Assembly (NCBI RefSeq): GCF_004366035.1
Contig: NZ_SOEE01000002.1
Coordinates: 124,001-188,000, forward strand
DNA from: Cytobacillus oceanisediminis
GTDB lineage: Bacteria > Bacillota > Bacilli > Bacillales > Cytobacillaceae
Direction of reading: 5' to 3'
DNA: 64,000 bases
Shown: one piece after another, positions 34,330-42,567 of the stretch
Layout: each line of letters starts with the position of its first letter
Numbering within the stretch: position 1 is the stretch's first letter
Notes under the pieces: model-generated
Databases searched by the model: none
Told to the model about the DNA's origin: nothing
The model's input: only the letters and a program-made list of their open reading frames with translations
Program-made: the position numbers and the translations under genes

Positions 34330-34386
34330 GTTCTTATTCCTTTAAAGCACCCGTTAATGAAATAAGGTAATTTATTTATTATAATC

Positions 34387-34758
34387 TTACCAGTGTACTT
34401 GAAGTTTATTGCCATTTGGGTCATAAAAGTGGAAAAAGGCATGACCATTATCTTCTTTTATATCCTCGACCTTAACTTGATTATCAATTAAGTGTTGATG
34501 AAATTTAGATAATTCTGGACTTGTAAAGCCAATGCTAAATTCTTGTTCATTATCAATTGTAAAATGTGCAAACGTTTCATCTTCTGTAGGAACTAAGATT
34601 AGTAAGAAAGGTCCTTCATTTACTTTTAAAATTGCTAGTTCCTCAGTATTGTTTAGTAACTGGAGCCCTAATACATCTCTATACCATTGTGCAGACAGTT
34701 CTAAATCTTTTACAGGAATTCTAATATAATGTACTTGTTCAATAAATGATTTACTCAT
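34387..34758 (-). CDS. VOC/glyoxalase-fold protein (possible resistance or detoxification passenger)
   Basis: A 123-residue single-domain VOC protein: YIRIPVKDLELSAQWYRDVLGLQL at the start and FFHFYDPNGNKLQVHW at the end, the latter with the metal-ligand region of glyoxalase/bleomycin/fosfomycin-resistance proteins. ATG at 34758 has AAAGGAG 8 nt upstream; a GTG at 34767 overlaps that site. It lies between transposon-like inverted repeats, so it is likely a horizontally moved gene. The substrate is unknown. Confidence 0.8.
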   Translation of the reverse strand: MSKSFIEQVHYIRIPVKDLELSAQWYRDVLGLQLLNNTEELAILKVNEGPFLLILVPTEDETFAHFTIDNEQEFSIGFTSPELSKFHQHLIDNQVKVEDIKEDNGHAFFHFYDPNGNKLQVHW

Positions 34759-34826
34759 AGCCTTCACTCCTTTATTTAATCAGGTATATCAAATAGTTCC
34801 CTTTCTATATACCTTTTTTCTTCCGA

Positions 34827-35066
34827 TTATTGAATTAACCTGCCCTTTAGCGGAACAATAAACCTCCTATTATTCGGAAAATTCCGATAACCTAGTTTAT
34901 CATAAGTAATGTTAACTGAGAAAGAACAACTGTCTAAAACTATTTTGGTTATCGTAAAGTTATCTTTTATATGTTTGATGGTGTATAAGAATTGGAAACA
35001 GCTCAAATAATGGACTAGATATTTAGTCGCTACACCATTAAAACTCACTCGCTCTCGGTAATTTTA
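34827..35066 (-). pseudogene. Fragment of an insertion-sequence transposase (C-terminal part)
   Basis: On the minus strand the frame reads YRERVSFNGVATKYLVHYLS, closely resembling the FxGVxTKYLxNYLxW C-terminal motif of IS1595/ISXO2-type transposases. A stop codon (TAA) immediately precedes NYRER, so the catalytic part is gone. The downstream half (FTITKIVLDSCSF onward) does not look like transposase. Family assignment is from the motif only. Confidence 0.45.
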
Positions 35067-35188
35067 GCCCACACATTATAGAACAACCGTTCGAGAAAAA
35101 CAAAAAACAACATTATTCTTTAACAAAGCCTTTTGATAAATAGCGCGATCTTATTTGCTTATCCTTTGTGAAAAATAATGCCGGTATT

Positions 35189-35467
35189 TCACTGCCTTCT
35201 TATATGTTCCGATTGTTTTAACAGACAGGTAAGCACTTTTAGCTTCGAGTGTTGTATGTAAGACATCATTTCTTCTTGAGAATTAAATCCATCACCGTCC
35301 CTTAAAAAGGCAGGAGTCTTGTCTTTCACTTCGATTTCAGGAAAGAGGTGTCTTACTTGTTCAGGCTGGGTGTAGGATTTCCCGTAATAGGGAGTTTCTC
35401 CCTGAACGGGGGGGGCAGCCAATAAAGCAGCAGACAGGAGTACAGCGTTTTTTACTAGTTTTTGCAT
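35189..35467 (-). pseudogene. Truncated M14 zinc-carboxypeptidase gene (N-terminal remnant)
   Basis: A 92-codon frame with a signal peptide (MQKLVKNAVLLSAALLAAPP) followed by YYGKSYTQPEQVRHLFPEIE and FNSQEEMMSYIQ, the usual start of secreted bacillar M14 peptidases, which are at least ~370 residues long. The zinc-binding HxxE core is absent and the frame ends 58 bp from the right inverted repeat of the IS-like segment, so the rest was probably lost in that rearrangement. Confidence 0.6.
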
Positions 35468-35717
35468 CGGCTAAGTTCCTACTCTATTTATTTCAAATTA
35501 ATAATAGATGAAAAATGTTTTAACTCTTAATTTTGAATAGTATAGATTGAGGTGGTTAGTGGTTGAATTACTTAAAAAGAAGTAAACGTAGGGTTTTAGT
35601 TCTAATATAATTCGAGGAATTAAAGTAGAATTGTTTGTAACTAGAAAAAATTTGGCTTTCTTTCCTAAGAAAAACAGGAGTGAAAATCTTAAAATTTATA
35701 AATTTTCTGAAAATAAG

Positions 35718-35774
35718 TTGAATTTTTTCTGATATTGTTTATACTAAACTTGTAACATACCGACCGGTCAGTTA
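35718..35774 (+). promoter_or_regulatory. Promoter and TetR-type operator of the acyl-CoA cluster
   Basis: TTGAAT (35718-35723), 16-nt spacer, TATACT (35740-35745), then ACATACCGACCGGTCAGTTA at 35755-35774 with a GACCGGTC palindromic core. The same 20-mer with few changes lies at 40121-40140 in the same cluster, which encodes a TetR regulator. Confidence 0.75.
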
Positions 35775-35792
35775 GTAAAGGAGGGATGGAAT

Positions 35793-37001
35793 TTGGATTT
35801 TTCCTACTCATCAAAAGTACAGGATCTCATTAGGAAATTGAATGTGTTTATGGAAGAAAACGTTTATCCGAACGAAACATTGTATGAACAGCAATTGAAT
35901 GAACAGGACAGCCGCTGGAGTGCTATTCCGCCTATTATGGAAGAGCTGAAACTCAAGGCGAAAGACACTGGGTTATGGAACTTATTTTTACCGGAAAGCG
36001 ACTATGGCGCAGGACTCACGAACGTGGAATATGCTCCACTTTGCGAAATTATGGGACGATCGATGATTGCACCGGAGATTTTCAATTGCAATGCACCTGA
36101 TACCGGCAACATGGAAGTGCTCGCAAGATATGGCACCGATCAGCAAAAGAGTGATTGGCTGCAGCCTCTATTAGAAGGGGAAATACGATCTTGTTTTTCA
36201 ATGACAGAGCCGGATGTTGCCTCTTCTGATGCTGCAAATATTGAAGCCCGGATTGAAAGGCAAGGTACGGAGTTTGTCATTAATGGACGGAAGTGGTGGT
36301 CCTCAGGTGCGGGAGATCCGAGATGCAGAATAGCGATCGTCATGGGTAAAACCGATCCAGCAGCCAGCCATTATGAACAGCAATCTATGATTCTTGTTCC
36401 TTTGGATACGCCAGGAGTAAAAATAGAGAGGATGCTTCCGGTGTTTGGCTATGATCATGCTCCCCATGGTCATGCTGAAATTACATACGAAAATGTCAGA
36501 GTTCCCGCTGAAAATATGATTTGGGGTGAAGGGAAGGGGTTTGCCATTGCACAGGGAAGGCTTGGTCCAGGACGCATCCATCATTGCATGAGGCTAATAG
36601 GGGCAGCAGAGCGTGCTCTTGAAGAATTATGTAAGCGTGTACAAAATCGCATCGCGTTTGGAAAACCGCTCTCTAATCAGGGAGTCATCCAGGAATGGAT
36701 TGCGGATTCCCGAATTGAAATTGAACAGGCAAGACTATTAACACTTAAAGCGGCCCATATGATGGATACAGCCGGGAATAAAGCGGCGAAAACGGAGATT
36801 GCTATGATCAAAGTTGTGGCCCCATCCATGGCTCTTAAGGTAATTGACCGTGCGATTCAGGCTTTTGGCGCTGCAGGAGTCTCTGAGGATGTTCCGCTTG
36901 CGGCCTTGTGGGCAAATGCCAGAACACTGAGACTGGCAGACGGGCCAGATGAGGTCCATCGGGCACAGATTGCTAAGCTTGAGTTGAAAAAATACCATTA
37001 G
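35793..37001 (+). CDS. Acyl-CoA dehydrogenase (402 residues)
   Basis: Flavin-dependent acyl-CoA dehydrogenase, oxidising acyl-CoA to enoyl-CoA with electrons going to electron-transfer flavoprotein. Motifs seen: [14 protein letters not shown] (FAD/substrate), [22 protein letters not shown], and [15 protein letters not shown] (C-terminal domain). TTG at 35793 is the start (AAAGGAGGG 7 nt upstream); the nearby ATG at 35786 is out of frame. It is first gene of a TetR-controlled cluster; this subfamily (ACAD10/11-like) commonly pairs with the APH-like kinase found downstream. Confidence 0.88.
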   Translation: MDFSYSSKVQDLIRKLNVFMEENVYPNETLYEQQLNEQDSRWSAIPPIMEELKLKAKDTGLWNLFLPESDYGAGLTNVEYAPLCEIMGRSMIAPEIFNCNAPDTGNMEVLARYGTDQQKSDWLQPLLEGEIRSCFSMTEPDVASSDAANIEARIERQGTEFVINGRKWWSSGAGDPRCRIAIVMGKTDPAASHYEQQSMILVPLDTPGVKIERMLPVFGYDHAPHGHAEITYENVRVPAENMIWGEGKGFAIAQGRLGPGRIHHCMRLIGAAERALEELCKRVQNRIAFGKPLSNQGVIQEWIADSRIEIEQARLLTLKAAHMMDTAGNKAAKTEIAMIKVVAPSMALKVIDRAIQAFGAAGVSEDVPLAALWANARTLRLADGPDEVHRAQIAKLELKKYH

Positions 37002-37019
37002 GAGAAAGCAGGGAGCCAT

Positions 37020-37793
37020 ATGAACGTGATGGATTTATTTGACCTAACCGGGAAAACGGCACTGATTACTGGAGGAGGGCGAGGGCTTGGTGCCCAGATT
37101 GCGGAAGGCTTTGCCGAGGCAGGGGCGAATATCGTTCTTTGTTCAAGAAAGGTGGAGGCATGTCAGGAAACAGCTGATCGCCTCGCGATTCTTGGAGTGA
37201 AAACTTTAGCTCTATCCTGTGACATAAGTAAACCCGAGGACGTCCATAAAGTGGTCGAAGAAACGGTTAAGGAATTTGGAAGCATTGATATTCTTGTCAA
37301 TAACAGCGGTGCCACCTGGGGAGCACCTGCCGAAGAAATGCCGCTTGAAGCCTGGCATAAAGTTATCAATGTGAATGTGACAGGGACGTTTTTAATGAGC
37401 CAGGCTGCAGGTAAGATCATGATTGAGCAAAAGTCCGGAAAAATCATTAACATTGCCTCTGTTGCCGGCCTTGGCGGCACTGATCCCAGGGTGATGGATA
37501 CGATCGGCTATAACACAAGCAAAGGCGCTGTTATTACAATGACAAAGGATCTGGCTGTAAAATGGGGCAGGCATGGCATCAATGTGAATGCGATTGCGCC
37601 AGGGTTTTTTCCTACTAAAATGTCAGCTGCGATTATTGAGCAGGGGAAAAATCCAATTCTGGAGGCGACGCCTCTCAGACGCTTAGGATCTGAAGACGAT
37701 CTGAAAGGGGCCGCTTTGTTCCTGGCTTCCCATGCTTCAAATTATGTAACAGGGGACGTATTAATCGTTGATGGCGGAACACATGCAATGTAA
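37020..37793 (+). CDS. SDR-family oxidoreductase (FabG-like)
   Basis: A 257-residue short-chain dehydrogenase: NAD(P) motif TGGGRGLG, NNSG (NNAG-type) at the strand-4 end, Ser in INIASVAGLGG and catalytic YNTSK, so the Ser-Tyr-Lys set is intact. It likely oxidises or reduces a 3-hydroxyacyl or related intermediate of the cluster. It starts 18 nt after the acyl-CoA dehydrogenase with AGGAG. Confidence 0.88.
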   Translation: MNVMDLFDLTGKTALITGGGRGLGAQIAEGFAEAGANIVLCSRKVEACQETADRLAILGVKTLALSCDISKPEDVHKVVEETVKEFGSIDILVNNSGATWGAPAEEMPLEAWHKVINVNVTGTFLMSQAAGKIMIEQKSGKIINIASVAGLGGTDPRVMDTIGYNTSKGAVITMTKDLAVKWGRHGINVNAIAPGFFPTKMSAAIIEQGKNPILEATPLRRLGSEDDLKGAALFLASHASNYVTGDVLIVDGGTHAM

Positions 37794-37820
37794 ATACCGC
37801 AAATTTAGGAGGAATTTAGT

Positions 37821-39434
37821 ATGAGCGAGAGGAAAACCTGGCATGCCCGCTATCCTGAATCAATTGCAGCCGATGTAACCATTCCGAGCAAGTCAATGCC
37901 TGAGATGCTGCAGGAAGTTACAGCGATGTATCCGCAGAATACAGCTTTATCTTTTTATGGCCGAAAAATGATTTATGCGGAACTTCAAAAAGCCGTCTAT
38001 GGATTTGCTGCATCACTGCAGAAAAATGGGGTTCAAAAAGGCAGTCGTGTTGCCATCATGCTTCCCAATTGCCCGCAATATGTGATTGCGTATTATGGCA
38101 CACTTGCAGCAGGCGCGATCGTTACTCAAGTAAACCCGATGCTCGTTGAGCGCGAGATTGAGTATATCATGAATGATTCCGGTGCTGAAACTCTTGTCGT
38201 TTTTGATGCTTTATATCCACGCGTAAAGGGGGTACAGAGCAAAACGAAATTAAGAAATGTAATTGTTGTCAGCCTCCAGCAATCAGAAGCAGATTTTTCT
38301 CCTGATAAAACGTTTGAAGGTTTTTTACATGAAGGAAAAGGGCAATTCAACCCGGTAAACATTGAGCCTGAACATGATATAGCCGTCCTTCAATATACGG
38401 GCGGTACAACCGGACGATCCAAAGGAGCGATGCTGACACATTACAATGTACTCGCCAATGTCGTTCAGTCATATGAATTTTTTAAAGAAAGGACGAAAAT
38501 AGGCGGGGAAAAATTCTTAACCGTCATTCCGCTTTTCCATGTTTTTGGAATGACTGCCTGTATGAACTTTGCCATTTATACTGCCAATGAATCTATTTTG
38601 CTGCCTCGCTTTGAATTGGAGGAAGTGCTTAATACGATTAAAAATGAGCAGCCATCTGTATTTCCGGGTGTTCCAACCATGTATGTGGCAATCACCAATC
38701 ATCCTCGTGCAGAGGAATATGGCATTAACAGCATTGAAACCTGCAATAGCGGAAGCGCGCCAATGCCTGTCGAACTGCTCCGCGATTTTGAAAGAAAAAC
38801 AGGAGCAAAAATACTCGAAGGCTATGGCTTATCCGAAGCTTCTCCAGTAACCCACTGCAACCCGCCTTTTTCAGAACGGAAGCCAGGAAGTGTCGGAATC
38901 GGTTTTCCTGCAACTGATTATAAAGTAGTCGATTTGGCCACAGGAACAGAAGAAGTTCCCAATGGAGAACTCGGTGAGGTCATCATCAAGGGCCCGCAGA
39001 TCATGAAAGGATATTGGAATATGCCTGATGAGACGGCCGTCACATTACGGGATGGATGGCTCTACACAGGTGATATTGCAAGATTGGATGATGACGGCTT
39101 CCTTTATATTGTCGATCGTAAGAAAGACCTGATTATTGCAAGCGGATATAATATTTATCCTCGCGATATCGAGGAGGTGCTCTATGAACATCCTGCAGTT
39201 CAGGAGGCCGTAGTCATTGGTGTCCCGGATGCATACCGGGGTGAAACAGTAAAAGCTTTCATCGTGCTGAAAGCTGGCAAAACGATGGCCGAAGAAGATA
39301 TCATTTCATACTGCAAGCAGAACCTGGCTGCCTATAAAATCCCGTCTTCAGTAGAATTCCGCCATGAGCTTCCAAAGACAAATGTCGGAAAAATCCTTCG
39401 CCGGGCTTTACGGGATGAGGTCCGGAGCCACTGA
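37821..39434 (+). CDS. Long-chain fatty-acid--CoA ligase (AMP-forming)
   Basis: A 537-residue adenylate-forming enzyme that activates fatty acids. P-loop LQYTGGTTGRSKGAMLTH, the A5 region EGYGLSEASP, A7/A8 GWLYTGDIA and RKKDLIIASGYNIYPRDIEE, and the A10 Lys in LPKTNVGKILRR are all present. AGGAGG precedes the ATG. With two acyl-CoA dehydrogenases and a hydroxyacyl-CoA dehydrogenase it supports beta-oxidation of an exogenous acid; chain specificity unknown. Confidence 0.92.
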   Translation: MSERKTWHARYPESIAADVTIPSKSMPEMLQEVTAMYPQNTALSFYGRKMIYAELQKAVYGFAASLQKNGVQKGSRVAIMLPNCPQYVIAYYGTLAAGAIVTQVNPMLVEREIEYIMNDSGAETLVVFDALYPRVKGVQSKTKLRNVIVVSLQQSEADFSPDKTFEGFLHEGKGQFNPVNIEPEHDIAVLQYTGGTTGRSKGAMLTHYNVLANVVQSYEFFKERTKIGGEKFLTVIPLFHVFGMTACMNFAIYTANESILLPRFELEEVLNTIKNEQPSVFPGVPTMYVAITNHPRAEEYGINSIETCNSGSAPMPVELLRDFERKTGAKILEGYGLSEASPVTHCNPPFSERKPGSVGIGFPATDYKVVDLATGTEEVPNGELGEVIIKGPQIMKGYWNMPDETAVTLRDGWLYTGDIARLDDDGFLYIVDRKKDLIIASGYNIYPRDIEEVLYEHPAVQEAVVIGVPDAYRGETVKAFIVLKAGKTMAEEDIISYCKQNLAAYKIPSSVEFRHELPKTNVGKILRRALRDEVRSH

Positions 39435-39484
39435 TTTTATGTTATAATTCTGTCGATATTTTCTAACAGAAGCGGGGACTAACA

Positions 39485-40048
39485 TTGAAAGAAAAAATTA
39501 CTGAAAAGAGCATCCGGCTATTTGATCAGAAAGGCTTCAGCGAGACATCGATTCAGGATATTGTCGATAGCATTGGTGTAACGAAAGGGACATTTTATTA
39601 CTATTTTTCCAGCAAAGAAGAACTTTTGATGGATATCCATCTTCGCTACATTGATGACATGCTGGCCAATCAGCACGAAATCCTCGCGGATGATTCCAAA
39701 TCCTGCAAAGACAAACTCTTTGCGATTGTTCAAATGCTGCTCAGGAATATAAAAACACAGGGAGCAAGCGCCAAAGTCTTCTTTAGGGAAATGCGTAACC
39801 TCAGTGACGAAAGCTTATCGGAAATCATTCCGAAAAGAGATGAGTTCAGGCTGAATATCGAAAAATTAATAGAAGATGGCAAACAGAACGGAGAGTTCCG
39901 TACGAATCTCAACTCCCCGATTATTGCCTTTGGCATCCTAGGTGTCACCAACTGGAGCTATCAGTGGTTCAATCCTGATGGATCAATATCTGATCAGGAA
40001 GTGGCCAAGATATTTACGGAAATGATTTTAAAAGGGATCGAGATTTAG
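39485..40048 (+). CDS. TetR/AcrR-family regulator of the acyl-CoA cluster
   Basis: A 187-residue TetR protein with HTH IQDIVDSIGVTKGTFYYYFSSKEELL, given by its key parts GVTKGTFYYYFSSKEEL, and a helical ligand domain. TTG at 39485 after GCGGGG. It lies inside the cluster between the ligase and the hydroxyacyl-CoA dehydrogenase. Two near-identical 20-bp operators (35755 and 40121) precede the two halves. A FadR-like role, release by acyl-CoA, is the natural guess. Confidence 0.87.
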   Translation: MKEKITEKSIRLFDQKGFSETSIQDIVDSIGVTKGTFYYYFSSKEELLMDIHLRYIDDMLANQHEILADDSKSCKDKLFAIVQMLLRNIKTQGASAKVFFREMRNLSDESLSEIIPKRDEFRLNIEKLIEDGKQNGEFRTNLNSPIIAFGILGVTNWSYQWFNPDGSISDQEVAKIFTEMILKGIEI

Positions 40049-40083
40049 CTATCCGCGAAATTTTGATTTTATCAGCGATAGAC

Positions 40084-40140
40084 AGTAAGAGAGGTAGTCT
40101 TACAGCCTCTCTTACTCCTGACATACCAACTGGTCAGTAT
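40084..40140 (+). promoter_or_regulatory. Hairpin and second TetR-type operator before the hydroxyacyl-CoA dehydrogenase gene
   Basis: AGTAAGAGAGG (40084-40094) and CCTCTCTTACT (40106-40116) form a perfect 11-bp hairpin without a T run. Immediately after lies ACATACCAACTGGTCAGTAT (40121-40140), matching the operator at 35755-35774. A promoter for the second half of the cluster is therefore likely near here. Confidence 0.65.
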
Positions 40141-40154
40141 AAGGAGGAGAAAAG

Positions 40155-41039
40155 ATGAATGCAAATGATGTTAAGCAAATTACCGTTATCGGTGCAGGGC
40201 AGATGGGCCACCAGATCGGAATGCTTTGTGCGCTGGGAGGGTTTGAAACGATTATTCAGGATTTGAACGGAAACGCATTGCAGGATGCTGAGGCAAAGCT
40301 TCAAACGATTATGTCTAAATGGGTCTCAAAGGGGAAACTTGCCGAAGATGCAAAAGCCTCTGCATTTAATAGGCTGCGCTTTTCTGCAAGCCTTGAAGAA
40401 AGTGTAAGGAACTCCGACTTGATTATTGAAGCAGTAACCGAAAAGCTTGATGTAAAGAAAGAGGTATTCAGCAAGCTGGAGCAGTATGCCCCTCCCAATT
40501 CCATTTTTGCGACAAATAGTTCAACAATCGTTAATAGTTTAATAGCTGGTGAAACGGAGCGGTCAGAAAAAGTCGTCAATATGCATTTCTTCTTCCCGCC
40601 TCTCGTTATGGATTGTGTGGAAGTAGTAATGAGTGAACAGACATCGGAAGAAACCGCACAAATAGCTATGGAAGTCTGTAAAAAAATCAACAGGACAGCC
40701 GTCCTTTTGAAAAAGGAAATTTCCGGGTTCGTAGCAAACCGCATTCTCGGTTCGCTCCAAAAAGAGGCAGTGGCTTTGTATGAACAGGGAATTGCAGACT
40801 ATAAAGACATCGATATCATCTGCCGGAAAGCATTGAATCACCCAATTGGCCCTTTCGAGCTTATGGATTTATCCGGACTCGATGTGGCCTATTATGTAAT
40901 GGAGCAGCGGTATCGTGAGACGGGAGATCCAGCCGATAAACCGTTTGCCTGTGTTGCTGAAAAAGTGGAAAAGGGCGAATTGGGCAGAAAGACAGGCAAG
41001 GGGTGGTACGAGTATCATTCAAATAAGATTAAAAGTTAA
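40155..41039 (+). CDS. 3-Hydroxyacyl-CoA dehydrogenase
   Basis: A 294-residue 3HCDH enzyme oxidising 3-hydroxyacyl-CoA to 3-ketoacyl-CoA with NAD. N-terminal Rossmann motif VIGAGQMGHQIG, then FATNSSTIV and MHFFFPP with the catalytic His, and the C-terminal domain GFVANRILG ... NHPIGPFELMDLSGLDV. AAGGAGGAG precedes the ATG. It begins the second half of the cluster behind its own TetR-type operator. Confidence 0.93.
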   Translation: MNANDVKQITVIGAGQMGHQIGMLCALGGFETIIQDLNGNALQDAEAKLQTIMSKWVSKGKLAEDAKASAFNRLRFSASLEESVRNSDLIIEAVTEKLDVKKEVFSKLEQYAPPNSIFATNSSTIVNSLIAGETERSEKVVNMHFFFPPLVMDCVEVVMSEQTSEETAQIAMEVCKKINRTAVLLKKEISGFVANRILGSLQKEAVALYEQGIADYKDIDIICRKALNHPIGPFELMDLSGLDVAYYVMEQRYRETGDPADKPFACVAEKVEKGELGRKTGKGWYEYHSNKIKS

Positions 41040-41050
41040 GGGGTGGCGCC

Positions 41051-41452
41051 ATGCATGAAATGCAGGTAACAGTGAGATTTTGCGAGACTGATGCACTTGG
41101 CCATGTCAATAATACCAGTTATTTTATATATCTTGAAGAAGCGCGTGTAAAGTATTTCGAGACGCTTGGCTACAGCATGGATGTGAAAAAATGGAGCTTT
41201 ATCCTGGCATCCGCTGCATGCGATTTTTTAAGCCAGGGGTATTTTAACCAAGCCCTTACGGTAAAAACGTGGGTTTCAAGAATCGGCAGGAAAAGCTTTA
41301 AGCTGACCCATGAAATTGTCTGTACCCACACAGGCGATCTCATTGCCAAAGGGAGCGCCATCATCGTATATTTTGATTTCGGCAAACAGGAGAGTGCAGT
41401 TATACCTGATCTGCTTCGCGAAGGCCTTAACCAAAGTATAAGGGAAACATAG
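41051..41452 (+). CDS. Acyl-CoA thioesterase (4HBT/YbgC-like hotdog)
   Basis: A 133-residue hotdog-fold protein. The segment VRFCETDALGHVNNTSYFIYLEEAR carries the catalytic Asp (ETDALGHVNN) typical of 4-hydroxybenzoyl-CoA/YbgC-type thioesterases (key part DALGHVNN). It could release free acid from CoA to relieve CoA trapping. It starts 11 nt after the hydroxyacyl-CoA dehydrogenase, ATG at 41051 behind GGGGTGG. Confidence 0.88.
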   Translation: MHEMQVTVRFCETDALGHVNNTSYFIYLEEARVKYFETLGYSMDVKKWSFILASAACDFLSQGYFNQALTVKTWVSRIGRKSFKLTHEIVCTHTGDLIAKGSAIIVYFDFGKQESAVIPDLLREGLNQSIRET

Positions 41453-41492
41453 ATCAAAAAATCTGAATTTTCATTTAAAAGGGAGGAGTCAC

Positions 41493-42566
41493 ATGCCGCA
41501 GCAAATGAGCCAGGATACCATTCCTATGAGAAAAGGGGAGCAATTGAATACAGCTGCACTGGAAAAATTCCTGCGGAGCGAGATTGGGAACCTTCCAAAT
41601 GAGCCACTAGAGATTCTGCAGTTTTCCGCAGGGCACTCCAACCTGACATATCAGCTCAAAATGGGAGAATGGGAAGCTGTGCTCCGCAGACCACCGCTTG
41701 GACCTGTTGCACCGAAAGCTCACGACATGGAGAGGGAATTCAGAGTGATTTCTCAGATCCATCCCTTTTTCAAGGCAGCTCCGAAGCCGCTCCTTTTCAC
41801 AGATAATAAAGAAATTGCCGGAGCAGCATTTTTCATTATGGAAAGAAGGCATGGAATTGTTTTAGATACCTCTTTTCCTGAAGGAGTTGCACAAGACGAG
41901 GGAGTTTGCAGAGGATTGTCTCAAATTATGGTTGATAAACTTGCCGAACTCCATTCCATTAACTATAAAAGGACAGGTTTAGCTGAAATCAGCAATCCTG
42001 ATGGATTTATGGAAAGGCAGGTGCATGGCTGGATTGGCCGGTACGAGCGAGCCAAGACAGATGAAGTTTCTGAAGCGGATACACTGAAAAAGTGGCTGAT
42101 TAATCATATTCCAGTTAGTCCAGAACCTTCCATCATCCATTATGATTACAAACTGAACAATGCTATGTTCAATAAGGATTTGACAGAAATGGCCGGTCTT
42201 TTTGACTGGGAAATGTCCACGGTAGGTGATCCGCTGGCAGACCTTGGTGCAGCGATGAGCTATTGGATTCAGAGCGATGATCCCGATTTGCTCAAGTTTG
42301 GCTTAGGTAAACCGCCAGTAACTGTTCTAAACGGCTTTTACTCCCGCTGGGAATTTATGGAGGCATATGCTAAAAAGACTGGCCGGGATCTCAGCAGCAT
42401 GAATTTTTATTTAACATTTGCCTACTTCAAGCTCGCCGTTATTTGCCAGCAAATCTATTACCGCTATAAGAAAGGCCAAACAGGCGATGCTCGTTTTTCA
42501 CAATTCCATACATTCGTTAAAGTGCTCCTGAGACATGCTGTACAGGCTGCAAACGAGAAAAACTGA
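41493..42566 (+). CDS. Aminoglycoside-phosphotransferase-like kinase (ACAD10 N-domain type)
   Basis: A 357-residue kinase-fold protein: N-lobe FSAGHSNLTYQLK, catalytic loop IIHYDYKLNNAMF and the metal-binding GLFDWEMSTVGDPLADLG. Members of this subgroup sit beside acyl-CoA dehydrogenases; in eukaryotic ACAD10/11 the two are fused, and the kinase phosphorylates a 4-hydroxy acid intermediate. Here the dehydrogenase and SDR lie 5 kb upstream in the same cluster, which suggests 4-hydroxyacyl-CoA catabolism. ATG at 41493 follows AGGGAGGAG. Confidence 0.85.
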   Translation: MPQQMSQDTIPMRKGEQLNTAALEKFLRSEIGNLPNEPLEILQFSAGHSNLTYQLKMGEWEAVLRRPPLGPVAPKAHDMEREFRVISQIHPFFKAAPKPLLFTDNKEIAGAAFFIMERRHGIVLDTSFPEGVAQDEGVCRGLSQIMVDKLAELHSINYKRTGLAEISNPDGFMERQVHGWIGRYERAKTDEVSEADTLKKWLINHIPVSPEPSIIHYDYKLNNAMFNKDLTEMAGLFDWEMSTVGDPLADLGAAMSYWIQSDDPDLLKFGLGKPPVTVLNGFYSRWEFMEAYAKKTGRDLSSMNFYLTFAYFKLAVICQQIYYRYKKGQTGDARFSQFHTFVKVLLRHAVQAANEKN

Positions 42567-42567
42567 A

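Larger units (their letters stand above)
34262..35131. mobile_element. 870-bp segment bounded by 29-bp near-perfect inverted repeats (IS-derived cassette)
   Basis: AGGCTTTGTTAAA plus 16 nt more at 34262-34290 recurs inverted at 35103-35131 with 26 of 29 positions identical. Inside are a VOC gene and a transposase-like fragment. The outer flanks show no clear target-site duplication. It reads as a decayed insertion sequence that kept its ends and a passenger gene. Confidence 0.6.

Noticed and set aside
34254-35139. Target-site duplication around the inverted-repeat segment
   Set aside because: The 8-9 bp flanks (TTTTTAAT and TTTGATAA) share AT richness but are not a convincing duplication.
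36738-37019. Antisense frame overlapping the acyl-CoA dehydrogenase and SDR genes
   Set aside because: Lies opposite two intact genes with strong family motifs and has no start site of its own.
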